The notes beneath the pieces were generated by a model. It had not been told where the DNA came from, did no database searches, and saw only the letters and a list, made by a program, of their open reading frames with translations. 64,000 nt of DNA, taken from NCBI RefSeq assembly GCF_001442615.1, contig NZ_LMXN01000001.1, positions 310,001 to 374,000 on the forward strand, read 5' to 3'. Numbering within the stretch: the first letter of the stretch is position 1; each line of letters starts with the position of its first letter. The translations under genes and the position numbers were made by a program. The stretch comes from Algoriphagus resistens. GTDB lineage: Bacteria; Bacteroidota; Bacteroidia; Cytophagales; Cyclobacteriaceae. This document shows, piece by piece, positions 55,788 through 63,699 of this stretch.

Positions 55788-56142
55788 GCAATTACCTCCC
55801 GGATTCTCGAAGCTCTATGTGGAGCTTTCCATTATTCACACACTGATCACAGTGCATGCAATAGATCAGAAAGCATATTCCAGAAAGCACGAAATAGCCA
55901 AAGGATTCATCACTGATTTACTCTCACAGATCAAGGATGATGGTGTACTCTCCCTACTGCTGGAGAAGTGGCTTAAAGATGGCAGCACGAAACGGCTAAG
56001 GGATATTATTCTTCTCTACGTCGATTATCGCAACGATTACATCCCGCACTTCAATGCTATGGTTTTATTGGATGACATCTGCATCCAGTACAGAGAGATC
56101 AAAGCCAGAGCTGAAAGAAAGGGGGGTGAAGATGAAGGCTGA
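55774..56142 (+). CDS. Early phage-like protein, 122 aa
   Basis: MKNDKQLPPGFSKLYVELSI, then helical text with KHEIAKGFITDLLSQIKDDG and RLRDIILLYVDYRNDYIPHF. Probably soluble and all-helical. Not recognised. Overlaps the next gene by 11 bp. Confidence 0.52.
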   Translation: MKNDKQLPPGFSKLYVELSIIHTLITVHAIDQKAYSRKHEIAKGFITDLLSQIKDDGVLSLLLEKWLKDGSTKRLRDIILLYVDYRNDYIPHFNAMVLLDDICIQYREIKARAERKGGEDEG

Positions 56143-56416
56143 AGAAATTCCTGTGATAAGCCATTCTTCACCAGGCATTCCCAGAATTATCAAAGAACAC
56201 TTCGACCCCGATCATCTGCTCAGCCGGATCGAGATCCAGCAGAGCTATAATAAACTGGAATATGACCGATCTCTCAAGCCTCAGACCAGAGAACTGATTA
56301 AGGAGCACATGGAGAAAGTAGAGCAGGATGGGTTTACTTCTATCCGTGAAGTGGGGGAAGAGGAGTGGAACCGGTTTAATTCTCGAAAAGCTGGAGAGGA
56401 GGAGGGAAATGGGTAA
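56132..56416 (+). CDS. Early phage-like protein, 94 aa
   Basis: From ATG 56132: MKAEEIPVISHSSPGIPRII, then IEIQQSYNKLEYDRSLKPQT and a Glu-rich C-terminus. Start chosen because the upstream open frame would overlap the previous gene more. ATG of the PP-loop gene overlaps its end by 8 bp. Confidence 0.5.
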   Translation: MKAEEIPVISHSSPGIPRIIKEHFDPDHLLSRIEIQQSYNKLEYDRSLKPQTRELIKEHMEKVEQDGFTSIREVGEEEWNRFNSRKAGEEEGNG

Positions 56417-57173
56417 GAAGATACCCCTCACTATTCAGCGGATGATTGATGCTGGAGCTTTATTCCTTAGCAATGATTCTGGTGGGAAGGATAGCCAGGC
56501 CATGCGGATCTATTTGCAATCAATCATTCCTCCCTCAAAACTCATCATCATACATGCTCATTTACCTGAAGTGGAATGGAGCGGAACAATCGATTTTATC
56601 AAAATGAATAGTAAAGGCCATCGTGTTGAGGTATGCCAGGCTATCAAGACTTTTTTTGAAATGGTGGAACATAGGCAGATGTTTCCTTCAAAAGATTACC
56701 GGCAATGTACTTCTGATCTGAAACGTGGACCATTAGAAAAACTAGGAAGGGCTTTGTCAGCTGAATATGGAAATAAGCTTATAGTGAATTGCATGGGGTT
56801 ACGTGCGCAGGAATCCAAATTCAGAGCAGGAAAACGGACTGTCAAAAAATCTAAAAGTAATTCAGTTGCCGGCCGTACTTGGATCGAGTGGCTCCCAATC
56901 CATAAATGGTCTGAGAAAAAGGTTTTCAAAACCATAGCAGATGCCGGAGAAAAACCTTTCTGGACGTATGCGGAAGGAATGAAGCGCAAAAGCTGCTCTT
57001 TCTGCATAATGGGTTGTCAGAATGATCTGCGGATCTCGGCCAGACTGAGGCCAGACCTATTCAAAAAGATAGTGGAGACAGAAAAAAGAATTGGCCATAC
57101 GCTGATGATGCCTAATAAAGGCCAAGTTCTTACACTGGATCAATACATTGAAATGGAGGTAGCCGATGTCTAA
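56409..57173 (+). CDS. PAPS-reductase/DndC-family PP-loop protein
   Basis: 254 aa from ATG 56409. PP-loop SGGKDSQAMR (residues 19-28; preceding FLSNDS) binds ATP for adenylation. RQCTSDLKRGPLEKL matches the QCxxxLKxxP element of the PAPS reductase family, and the C-terminus has a Cys cluster KSCSFCIMGCQNDLR (three Cys), as in sulfur-transfer members. Phage members are thought to act on DNA or tRNA sulfur chemistry, but here the reaction is not known. It overlaps the primase-helicase gene by 8 bp. Confidence 0.82.
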   Translation: MGKKIPLTIQRMIDAGALFLSNDSGGKDSQAMRIYLQSIIPPSKLIIIHAHLPEVEWSGTIDFIKMNSKGHRVEVCQAIKTFFEMVEHRQMFPSKDYRQCTSDLKRGPLEKLGRALSAEYGNKLIVNCMGLRAQESKFRAGKRTVKKSKSNSVAGRTWIEWLPIHKWSEKKVFKTIADAGEKPFWTYAEGMKRKSCSFCIMGCQNDLRISARLRPDLFKKIVETEKRIGHTLMMPNKGQVLTLDQYIEMEVADV

Positions 57174-60100
57174 AGACTACAAATACTCCCTCGAAGTAGG
57201 AGCTAAAAAACATCACTGTCCAAGCTGTACCAAGAAAACCTTTGTCCGATATGTTTACACCGGTACGCGGGATTATATAGGGGTTGAGTTTGGAAGATGC
57301 GATCGGGAGAACAATTGTTCTTATCATCGACTACCGGGGGCAGATACACCCGAACCCCCGCACCCCCAGACTAAAAAGAACCTTCCAGAGCCGACAGTCA
57401 TTTTTCCCGATTCCGAGTATCTGAAAAATATCAGAAATACTAGGCCGGCGAATTTTTGGGATTTCTGTACCGGGAAACTTGGAATTACGGCTGAGCACTT
57501 GCAAACGTGGGGTATAGGAGGACACTGGAAGTTCACTGCTTTCATTATTGCCAATCGGGAACGGGAAATCAACGTGAAATTTGTCGCCTACACGCCCGAA
57601 GGCAAGCGGGACAAAACCGAGGGGACAGACGGCGGAGCGAAATTTACGCCTCATTATCTGGGTAGATCTTATCTGAGAAACCAGAAAATCGAAACGGATA
57701 ATGCCCGACTAGAGGACTGGCAGGATTACTACAAGTTTACCCGATGCTTCTATGGTGAGCACCGTTGGGATGCGGAAAAAAATACCTGCCTGGTAGAGTC
57801 GGAGAAAACGGCCGTGATAGCTGCTTTCTTTTTCCCGGATTTCAATTGGCTGGCCACAGGTGGTAACCATGGGATGCTGTACGAGCAGTTTTCACTTTTC
57901 AACGGATACAAAGGAAGGATATGGAATATAGTTGATAACGACAGCGCGGGATATACCAAGTCCAAGACTATCCAATGGCTGGACAAACTTGCAGAAATGC
58001 GGGACAATCCGGAGGAGATCCTTTCCGTGAATATTCTCGAAGGGCGTCCCGCTGGCTATGATCTGGCGGACGCAATTATCTATGATGGATATCGGGATCC
58101 AGTGGTTTTCGCCAAAAAACTAGCCACGGCCATCGACTGCCGAAAGAAGATAGTGATCGAAGAAAGCGGAGAATGGCGCATAGAGGATAAAGTGAAAGTC
58201 AGCGAGCCAGACGCCAAGGAGCTTCGCCGAGCCAAGCAGGTAGCGGATAGGATCTATGAGGGAAAAGTGAATTTGATAATGAATTCGGAAATCAATTCCG
58301 TGGATCTCTTGGCCTCAATAGCCTATTTTGGGAAAGAGGGATTGGCCATCGCTACCAAAGTTTATGAAGCTGCAGGATCTGATAAAGAGGAGGCGGAAGC
58401 GATGTTCAATATCGCATGCCTTAAACCGCATAGTAACGGAAAGTATTTCTTCAAAGTGGCCAAAGAAGCTGGCGTGGAAGTCCGCTACATCAAAACAGCC
58501 AGATCGGAATCGGCGGAAGGAGCTGAGGGAATCGACTCGAACGAGTGGTATATCTCATGGCCAGATGGATTGGAAGATGAAGAGGATTTTGACGAGTGGA
58601 AATCACGAACACAGATATTTGCCTACAGTTTTATAGAACATAAGAATTGCATCTTTTACGCGGTATTTGATAACAATAAGCGGACTATCGGATTCTTTAA
58701 GATTTCAAACTTTGTCATCCGACCGCTCTACCTGATCCGATCCAAGACAGACGCCAAGCGATTATTTGAGATCAAAAATATCTTTGGTGTCAAATACATC
58801 ATGGACATACCTGCCAAGGCTTTGGTCAGCATGACCGAGTTCCAGGTATTCTGCGAGAGTCAGGGCAACTTCATGTTTGAGGGATCCAAACAGCAATTCA
58901 CCAAGGTGAAGCGCAAGCTCTACGATAATACCAAGGATGCCGAGGAAGTAAAGATGCTAGGCTGGCAGGATGAGGGATTCTATGCCTTTGCTAATGGCGC
59001 CTACGAGGACAAATTCACCAAGGTGGATGAATACGGGATAATCAAGCATGTGATAGGCAAGTCAGACGATGAGGCAGAAGAGAAATATTTCTTTATCCCG
59101 GCGATGTCCAGCATCTACAAGGATGAAAAGGATCAGTACGACACGGAAAAGAAATTTGTGTACGTGCCACGGCCGAGCGTAAAATTCTCCGATTGGTCTC
59201 AGCTCTTCTATGACACTTATGGAGAAAACGGCGTGATCGGCATGAGCTACTACATTTCGTCACTTTTCCGCGATCTCATCTACAGCCGGTTCAAATTCTT
59301 TCCGCATCTCTTCCACTTTGGCCCACCGGGTACTGGTAAGTCCACCATGTGCTGGAGCATCCAATACATGTTTGGACTAGAGCGAAAGCCCTTCATGCTG
59401 AATGCCGGAACGCCAGTCGCATTCCACAGGACATTTGCACAGTTCCGAAATGCCGTGGTCTGGTTTGATGAGTATAACAACAGCATCGAATTCAAGCGGG
59501 TGCAGGATCTGAAGTCAGCCTATGACGGTGCCGGCCATGTGAAGTCCGAATGGTCGAATACGGGTGGAACCAGCAATCGCACCACTACTACACCGGTGGA
59601 GTCTGCCTGTAATATATCCGGGCAGGAACTTCCGATCGCAGACAACGCACTTTTCAAACGCTGTATTCTCCTCCAGTACCATCAGACGAAATTCAGCGAA
59701 GCGGAAAAGGAGCGATTAGTCAAACTTCAGAAGCTTCAGGAGAAAGGGTTGAGTCATATTACGGGTGCTTTGACCCGCTTTAGGGCGAAAATGGAAGCGG
59801 ATTACTTCCAGGTTTTCGATGAGGTAGAGCGGGAGCTGATCAAGGCTCTGAATGATGATACCACCATCGAAAGCCGGATAGTAAAGAACATGGCCGTGAT
59901 CGCTGCCACCTTCAAAGTACTGAAGGATGATCTCCCTTGGGCGTGGAACTGGACAAAGATGCTGGAAGTGATGGTGAAGAATATCAAGTCCCAAAACGGG
60001 CTGATCTCCAATGCCAAGGAAACAAATCAATTCTGGGATGCTGTGGAATACTGCATCGCTGAGGGAGAGCTGAGGGAAGGCACTGACTTCAAGGTGGAGC

Positions 60101-60495
60101 ATCTAAATACCGTAAAGGTGACCATCGACCGCAAGTCGGTGGATAAGAATATGGGCAATATCACCAAGGTGCTATTTATCCGGATATCTACAGCACATCC
60201 GAAATACATGGAGGCATTGCGCAAGCAGGGCGAGAAAAAGGGAATGGACAAAGGTTCCCTAGCGCATTACCTCAGCCATGCGCCTGGCTTTATCGGGATG
60301 GTGAGTAGTACACGCTGGAAGCAGGGAGAGCGGAGTTTCACGAGTTCTGCCTATGCCTTCGAATACAAATTCCTAGAAGATATGGATTACAACTTCGAGC
60401 GGGAAGATCCAGACCTGAAGCCAGAGGAAGCGGTGGAAGATGATTCCGTGGAAAAGGCTATGGTGCAAAGAGCTGGTAAAAAAGATGGGTTTTAA
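57166..60495 (+). CDS. Primase-helicase fusion (Zn-ribbon/Toprim-like + AAA ATPase)
   Basis: Replication protein of 1109 aa. N-terminal zinc ribbon KKHHCPSCTKKTFVRY followed by RCDRENNCSYH, typical of DUF6371-type primases of Bacteroidota mobile elements; Toprim-like elements LVESEKTAVIAAFFF and WNIVDNDSAGYTKSK (Glu and Asp-x-Asp). The C-terminal half is a helicase: Walker A HFGPPGTGKSTMCWS near residues 721-735, Walker B AVVWFDEYNNS, Arg finger region ADNALFKRCILL. A primase coupled to a hexameric helicase can load at an origin by itself; the iteron-like repeats 0.6 kb downstream fit that. The C-terminal tail is acidic. Confidence 0.85.
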   Translation: MSKDYKYSLEVGAKKHHCPSCTKKTFVRYVYTGTRDYIGVEFGRCDRENNCSYHRLPGADTPEPPHPQTKKNLPEPTVIFPDSEYLKNIRNTRPANFWDFCTGKLGITAEHLQTWGIGGHWKFTAFIIANREREINVKFVAYTPEGKRDKTEGTDGGAKFTPHYLGRSYLRNQKIETDNARLEDWQDYYKFTRCFYGEHRWDAEKNTCLVESEKTAVIAAFFFPDFNWLATGGNHGMLYEQFSLFNGYKGRIWNIVDNDSAGYTKSKTIQWLDKLAEMRDNPEEILSVNILEGRPAGYDLADAIIYDGYRDPVVFAKKLATAIDCRKKIVIEESGEWRIEDKVKVSEPDAKELRRAKQVADRIYEGKVNLIMNSEINSVDLLASIAYFGKEGLAIATKVYEAAGSDKEEAEAMFNIACLKPHSNGKYFFKVAKEAGVEVRYIKTARSESAEGAEGIDSNEWYISWPDGLEDEEDFDEWKSRTQIFAYSFIEHKNCIFYAVFDNNKRTIGFFKISNFVIRPLYLIRSKTDAKRLFEIKNIFGVKYIMDIPAKALVSMTEFQVFCESQGNFMFEGSKQQFTKVKRKLYDNTKDAEEVKMLGWQDEGFYAFANGAYEDKFTKVDEYGIIKHVIGKSDDEAEEKYFFIPAMSSIYKDEKDQYDTEKKFVYVPRPSVKFSDWSQLFYDTYGENGVIGMSYYISSLFRDLIYSRFKFFPHLFHFGPPGTGKSTMCWSIQYMFGLERKPFMLNAGTPVAFHRTFAQFRNAVVWFDEYNNSIEFKRVQDLKSAYDGAGHVKSEWSNTGGTSNRTTTTPVESACNISGQELPIADNALFKRCILLQYHQTKFSEAEKERLVKLQKLQEKGLSHITGALTRFRAKMEADYFQVFDEVERELIKALNDDTTIESRIVKNMAVIAATFKVLKDDLPWAWNWTKMLEVMVKNIKSQNGLISNAKETNQFWDAVEYCIAEGELREGTDFKVEHLNTVKVTIDRKSVDKNMGNITKVLFIRISTAHPKYMEALRKQGEKKGMDKGSLAHYLSHAPGFIGMVSSTRWKQGERSFTSSAYAFEYKFLEDMDYNFEREDPDLKPEEAVEDDSVEKAMVQRAGKKDGF

Positions 60496-60499
60496 ATAA

Positions 60500-60979
60500 A
60501 TGGAAATGGAAAAATTAATACTTGATGCCTGCTGTGGAAGCAGGATGTTTTGGTTCGATAAGGAAAATCCCAATGCAGTTTTTATTGATATCAGAAAAGA
60601 GGAATTTATTTCCTGTGATGGAAGATCCATTAAGGTCCGACCAGATATGATTGCAGATTTCAGGAATCTCCCTTTCGATAGCCAATCATTCAAAATGGTT
60701 GTTTTTGATCCTCCTCATGATATGTATGCCGGAACAAAAAGTTTCACTGCTCAAAAATATGGGAAGCTGGATAAGGATAATTGGAGAGAGGATCTCAAGC
60801 TTGGATTTGATGAATGCATGAGAGTTTTACAAGTCCATGGATTTCTGATTTTCAAATGGAATGAGTTGAGAATCCCAGTTACAGAGCTATTAAGAGTTTT
60901 TGAAATGGAACCACTATTCGGTCACAAATCAGGAAAGGCAAGCAATACTCACTGGATGATATTTATGAAAAGTACCTGA
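60500..60979 (+). CDS. Phage-type SAM-dependent methyltransferase
   Basis: 159 aa. Motif I-like LILDACCGSRMFWFDKENPN with VFIDIRKEE, and motif IV VVFDPPHDMYAG, as in adenine-N6-type phage methyltransferases. A long insertion region and the ending GKASNTHWMIFMK are conserved in relatives. Too short for a classical modification enzyme with target-recognition domain, so the target is unknown. Starts 5 bp after the primase-helicase. Confidence 0.75.
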   Translation: MEMEKLILDACCGSRMFWFDKENPNAVFIDIRKEEFISCDGRSIKVRPDMIADFRNLPFDSQSFKMVVFDPPHDMYAGTKSFTAQKYGKLDKDNWREDLKLGFDECMRVLQVHGFLIFKWNELRIPVTELLRVFEMEPLFGHKSGKASNTHWMIFMKST

Positions 60980-61005
60980 TTGTCCTGTTCGAGCACATCA
61001 GAACG

Positions 61006-61032
61006 AAAGCGGCTAAAAGATAGCCGTTTTTC
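61006..61032 (+). terminator. Terminator of the early operon
   Basis: Stem CGGCTA / TAGCCG with a loop AAAGA and TTTTTCTT, about 28 bp after the methyltransferase stop. Confidence 0.8.
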
Positions 61033-61078
61033 TTGGGGAAAAAATTAAGTCCCCGCGATATAGGGAAAAGCTGACAAA

Positions 61079-61301
61079 CGGTTCCAACGGTTCAAACAAA
61101 ATCAAAAAAGTATATATAAATAAAATAAATGTTGATTCTGATTAAGAAAGAAGGCTCAGGCTGTTGGAACGTGTTGGAATCTGTTTGATCATGTTGGAAC
61201 GGGTGCTAGCTGTCCAACAATGTTTGAATGGCTGTCCTCGCCAAAATCTGCGAATGGAGTCAGGTTGAAGGGATTTAGAGGTTTGTTTGACGTGTTGGAA
61301 C
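61079..61301. other. Iteron-like repeats with AT-rich segment, candidate replication origin
   Basis: TGTTGGAAC-type 9-mers occur at 61162, 61172, 61182 (TGTTTGATC) and 61192 with an exact 10-bp period, again at 61221 (TGTTTGAAT) and 61284/61293 (TGTTTGACG/TGTTGGAAC), and inverted at 61081 (GTTCCAACG), 61090 (GTTCAAACA) and 61211 (TGTCCAACA). An AT-rich block (61096-61146, with TATATATAAATAAAATAAAT) lies between. The arrangement of direct repeats plus an AT-rich element downstream of a primase-helicase gene resembles a theta origin. No protein-coding frame covers it. Confidence 0.6.
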
Positions 61302-61358
61302 AGTTTGACTGTAATGTGTGTACCGGAAAATTTAAAATGGAAAAATTGAGAATGTAAA

Positions 61359-61595
61359 ATGGACTCAGAACTCACAATTAAAATAAAGCAAGCTCACAAT
61401 ATCACAGAGCTTCAGGAGCTGGAAGCTGGCGAATATGTGCGCCGGATTGGAATGGTATACTTCCAACTGATGGATGACGGGAAGTATCTCCCACGGTGCG
61501 TCACCGCCCACACAAACGGCAAGTGGCTACTCTCAAAACTTAAACAAAAAAGAATCTATGTCCCAGTCGAAGAAATTAGAGCGGAAGTTATTTGA
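61359..61595 (+). CDS. Small phage-like protein, 78 aa
   Basis: MDSELTIKIKQAHNITELQE then EAGEYVRRIGMVYFQLMDDG, ending VPVEEIRAEVI. It looks soluble; not recognised. It is the first gene after the origin-like repeats. Confidence 0.5.
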   Translation: MDSELTIKIKQAHNITELQELEAGEYVRRIGMVYFQLMDDGKYLPRCVTAHTNGKWLLSKLKQKRIYVPVEEIRAEVI

Positions 61596-61596
61596 T

Positions 61597-61725
61597 ATGA
61601 AACCCTCCAAGGGTTTTGAACCCTTTGAGGGTTATACCATCGAATACGACAGCTGCTATCGTGGGAAGATTGAGATCTGGAAGGATGAGAATGGGGTGGT
61701 GGTGTGGATGGGGATTATTAGGTGA
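61597..61725 (+). CDS. Small protein with palindrome-encoded N-terminus
   Basis: 42 aa from ATG 61597 (MKPSKGFEPFEGYTIEYDSC ... VVVWMGIIR); an alternative ATG at 61558 would add 13 residues and overlap the previous gene by 38 bp. The first 14 residues are encoded by a palindromic repeat. The C-terminal KDENGVVVWMGIIR is similar to the end of the gene at 62477 (KDTNGVVVKIEMIR), so the two share origin. Confidence 0.45.
   Translation: MKPSKGFEPFEGYTIEYDSCYRGKIEIWKDENGVVVWMGIIR
61601..61635. repeat. Double palindrome inside a small gene
   Basis: AACCCTCCAAGGGTT is followed by TTG and AACCCTTTGAGGGTT, a near-perfect inverted repeat of 15-bp arms that are themselves imperfect palindromes. It encodes the peptide KPSKGFEPFEG. 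REP-like palindromes of this kind are widespread in Bacteroidota genomes. Confidence 0.7.
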
Positions 61726-61727
61726 TA

Positions 61728-62372
61728 TTATCCGGGGAACTCTCTCATAAAATTCTTGCTGATTAGGAAAAAAAATCTTTTCACTATTTCAATTGCTTCA
61801 AGGCAAAATTTGATATCAATGTAAACGTAATCATCATAAATTTTAATATTTGAATATTTTTTTGAAAGCTCTTTTACAGCCGAAATATTGCTTTCTCTTT
61901 GTAGCCAGAGCCTACTACCAGAATGAACAATTATATTTCTTAGAGAGGTCAGTTCCTTGAATTCTTTGTATTCTTTCCCATCGAATTTTGGAATAATCTT
62001 CAAGTAGTCTTTTGAATACTTCTTAAATGCGGTTAATACATCATTGTTGGCCGATGTGATTTTTTTTAATTCATCCTCCTCCAAAACATAATCAAAAATT
62101 TCTAAGAAGATTTTTAATTTATATTCTGATAGGGATACAAGGGAAATTATAAATTGCTCTGTAAAAATACTTTTATAACCACCTGCAAAAAAATACTCAA
62201 AAAAATCCTCTGAGTATATTTTCATGTCATCAAACTTCTTGTCAATTGAATCTAAAAAAATTGAGGAATGTTTTAAATATTCTTCCAACTGAATCAAGCT
62301 ATCCTTTTTCAACCCGTAATAAAAGAAGCTTATTTCAGATCTGATGTGTCCCGGATCTAATTTTTCTTTCAT
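61728..62372 (-). CDS. Cargo gene with HEPN-like RxxxxH motif
   Basis: 214 aa, AT-rich, on the opposite strand to the phage operon. Helical text throughout; near residue 146 it reads EFKELTSLRNIIVHSGSRLW, where R-N-I-I-V-H is the RX4-6H pattern of HEPN nucleases. No signal peptide or membrane helix. Predicted only as HEPN-like; proteins of this kind are often RNases in toxin-antitoxin or anti-phage systems, and opposite-strand AT-rich genes in phages often carry superinfection or host-fitness functions. No partner nucleotidyltransferase is seen. Confidence 0.5.
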   Translation of the reverse strand: MKEKLDPGHIRSEISFFYYGLKKDSLIQLEEYLKHSSIFLDSIDKKFDDMKIYSEDFFEYFFAGGYKSIFTEQFIISLVSLSEYKLKIFLEIFDYVLEEDELKKITSANNDVLTAFKKYSKDYLKIIPKFDGKEYKEFKELTSLRNIIVHSGSRLWLQRESNISAVKELSKKYSNIKIYDDYVYIDIKFCLEAIEIVKRFFFLISKNFMREFPG

Positions 62373-62476
62373 GTTTTTTCTGCAAAAATACTCAAAAAAT
62401 AGTTTCCAAATGACTTGATAATCAAGCTATTATTATCTTTCTTGCACATTGTTAAACAATTGAACAACAGAAACTT

Positions 62477-62722
62477 ATGACAACCATCGACGCAGTATTT
62501 ACCGGAACTCCAGACAATTTAGCTACCGTGAAAGTTTTCGCCATCAAGCATGCCAGCATAAGCCGAATTCTTGGCCACCGGCTTTATGTATCCTGGATCT
62601 GCCAGACTGAAAACTACGTGAAAGCCTTTGAAGACTGTATGGATGAAATCAGAATGGATGATCTGGGACCAGTAGAGAAGGATACCAATGGGGTAGTGGT
62701 CAAAATTGAGATGATCCGTTGA
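62477..62722 (+). CDS. Small phage-like protein, 81 aa
   Basis: MTTIDAVFTGTPDNLATVKV then HASISRILGHRLYVSWICQT. Its end DTNGVVVKIEMIR resembles that of the gene at 61597. Starts 104 bp from the divergent HEPN-like gene, and its 3' end overlaps the opposite-strand gene by 23 bp. Confidence 0.5.
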   Translation: MTTIDAVFTGTPDNLATVKVFAIKHASISRILGHRLYVSWICQTENYVKAFEDCMDEIRMDDLGPVEKDTNGVVVKIEMIR

Positions 62723-63308
62723 TTTTTTTTAATTCATCACTAATTTTATCAAAGATATCTTTATCCCGTTGTTTTAGTTTTTCCATTTCGTTTTTAAATC
62801 TTTCTAGGGTTGATTTCTCTTTCTTGGAAACTTCAGAATATATTGTTTTAAAATCTAGATTGTTAAATTTAATTTTATTGATATCAGATTTTAAGCTTTC
62901 TATTTTGGCTAATAATATTTCTTTTTCAGGTTCATCCAAGCTTTTATTCTTTTGTTCTATCTCTTCCACGGAAACGGTTAACCTATTCAGTAACATATCT
63001 GATTGATCTTTCAAATTTTCATGAAGCTGACTTATTTCATTTTTTGCAGAATCAAGTAATTTCTTTTGATCTTCCTTAAACTCCTTACTTTGTCTCCATA
63101 GTAAATAAGCTGTTACTATTGCCCCAACCGTAAAAAGAATACCTAAAGCCCCAATCATCCAAGCGAGCGGATTTCCCACCAAAGAGAGCTGATCATTACT
63201 TCTTTCTAAAAGCTTGATATAAGCTTCATTATAAAGTGGATCCACTCTGTTGATATACAAGGTGTCCACTCTAGAAATCACTTGATTTATAGAGTCTAAA
63301 TTTTGCAT
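62700..63308 (-). CDS. Membrane protein with long coiled coil
   Basis: 202 aa, AT-rich. N-terminal about 45 residues, then one transmembrane helix (PLAWMIGALGILFTVGAIVT, about residues 47-68) and a long charged helix/coiled coil (YLLWRQSKEFKEDQKKLLDS ... EKSTLERFKNEMEKLKQRDK). Such single-helix plus coiled-coil proteins occur as exclusion or defence-associated membrane components. No family recognised. Confidence 0.5.
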   Translation of the reverse strand: MQNLDSINQVISRVDTLYINRVDPLYNEAYIKLLERSNDQLSLVGNPLAWMIGALGILFTVGAIVTAYLLWRQSKEFKEDQKKLLDSAKNEISQLHENLKDQSDMLLNRLTVSVEEIEQKNKSLDEPEKEILLAKIESLKSDINKIKFNNLDFKTIYSEVSKKEKSTLERFKNEMEKLKQRDKDIFDKISDELKKINGSSQF

Positions 63309-63385
63309 TTAATATGAAAAATATTGGTTGAGGAGCAATTGACAAATTAAAAGCCATTAGAATTATCTCCCACGGCTTAAAAAGT

Positions 63386-63562
63386 CTATTTTTCTTTTTC
63401 TAATCCATCCGCAAATATTTTCACCTCTACCAATTTTCCTTCATTAAAATAAACACAGGAAATATCAGTTCTTCCGTCTCTTTGCGTATCAATATATGCT
63501 ACGGTCATTTTTGGACTACCTGATTTAAGTTTTACTATATCACCCAATTGAAAATCAGCCAT
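63386..63562 (-). CDS. DUF2158 / YodC-like small protein
   Basis: 58 aa: MADFQLGDIVKLKSGSPKMT, then VAYIDTQRDGRTDISCVYFN and EGKLVEVKIFADGLEKEK. This beta-rich pattern (GDxVxLKSGSPxMTV...V.WF..G) is that of DUF2158/YodC proteins found in phages and genomic islands. Function unknown. It shares strand and close spacing with the coiled-coil gene 78 bp away. Confidence 0.75.
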   Translation of the reverse strand: MADFQLGDIVKLKSGSPKMTVAYIDTQRDGRTDISCVYFNEGKLVEVKIFADGLEKEK

Positions 63563-63568
63563 TTTTTT

Positions 63569-63640
63569 TTATTTATAGATTTCACCTAAAATACTCACTA
63601 TCAAATTCATTTTAACCGGACGAAACTTTTTATACCTCAT
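63569..63640 (-). CDS. Possible 23-aa protein before the DUF2158 gene
   Basis: ATG 63640 to TAA 63569: MRYKKFRPVKMNLIVSILGE-IYK. Its start lies in the conserved element CATAACGAAAGATTTTGTTT, which resembles the start region of the Cro-like gene. Could be a leader peptide. Low support apart from the element. Confidence 0.3.
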   Translation of the reverse strand: MRYKKFRPVKMNLIVSILGEIYK

Positions 63641-63698
63641 AACGAAAGATTTTGTTTCTTTTGTGGAATAATCCGATATTGGAGAAACAAAACGTATC
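63638..63698. promoter_or_regulatory. GAAACAAAA-type elements near the right-end starts
   Basis: The inverted element CATAACGAAAGATTTTGTTT (63638-63657) and a forward element GAAACAAAACGTATCCG (63683-63699) lie between divergent starts at 63640 (minus) and 63700 (plus). Both match the sequence CAAACAAAACGTTTCGTTAT at the Cro-like start (52437), so the same regulator or RNA polymerase signal may be used. Confidence 0.55.
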
Positions 63699-63699
63699 C

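Noticed and set aside
61162..61200. CRISPR or tracr-like repeat
   Set aside because: Units are 9-10 bp with no spacers; iteron-like phasing fits better.
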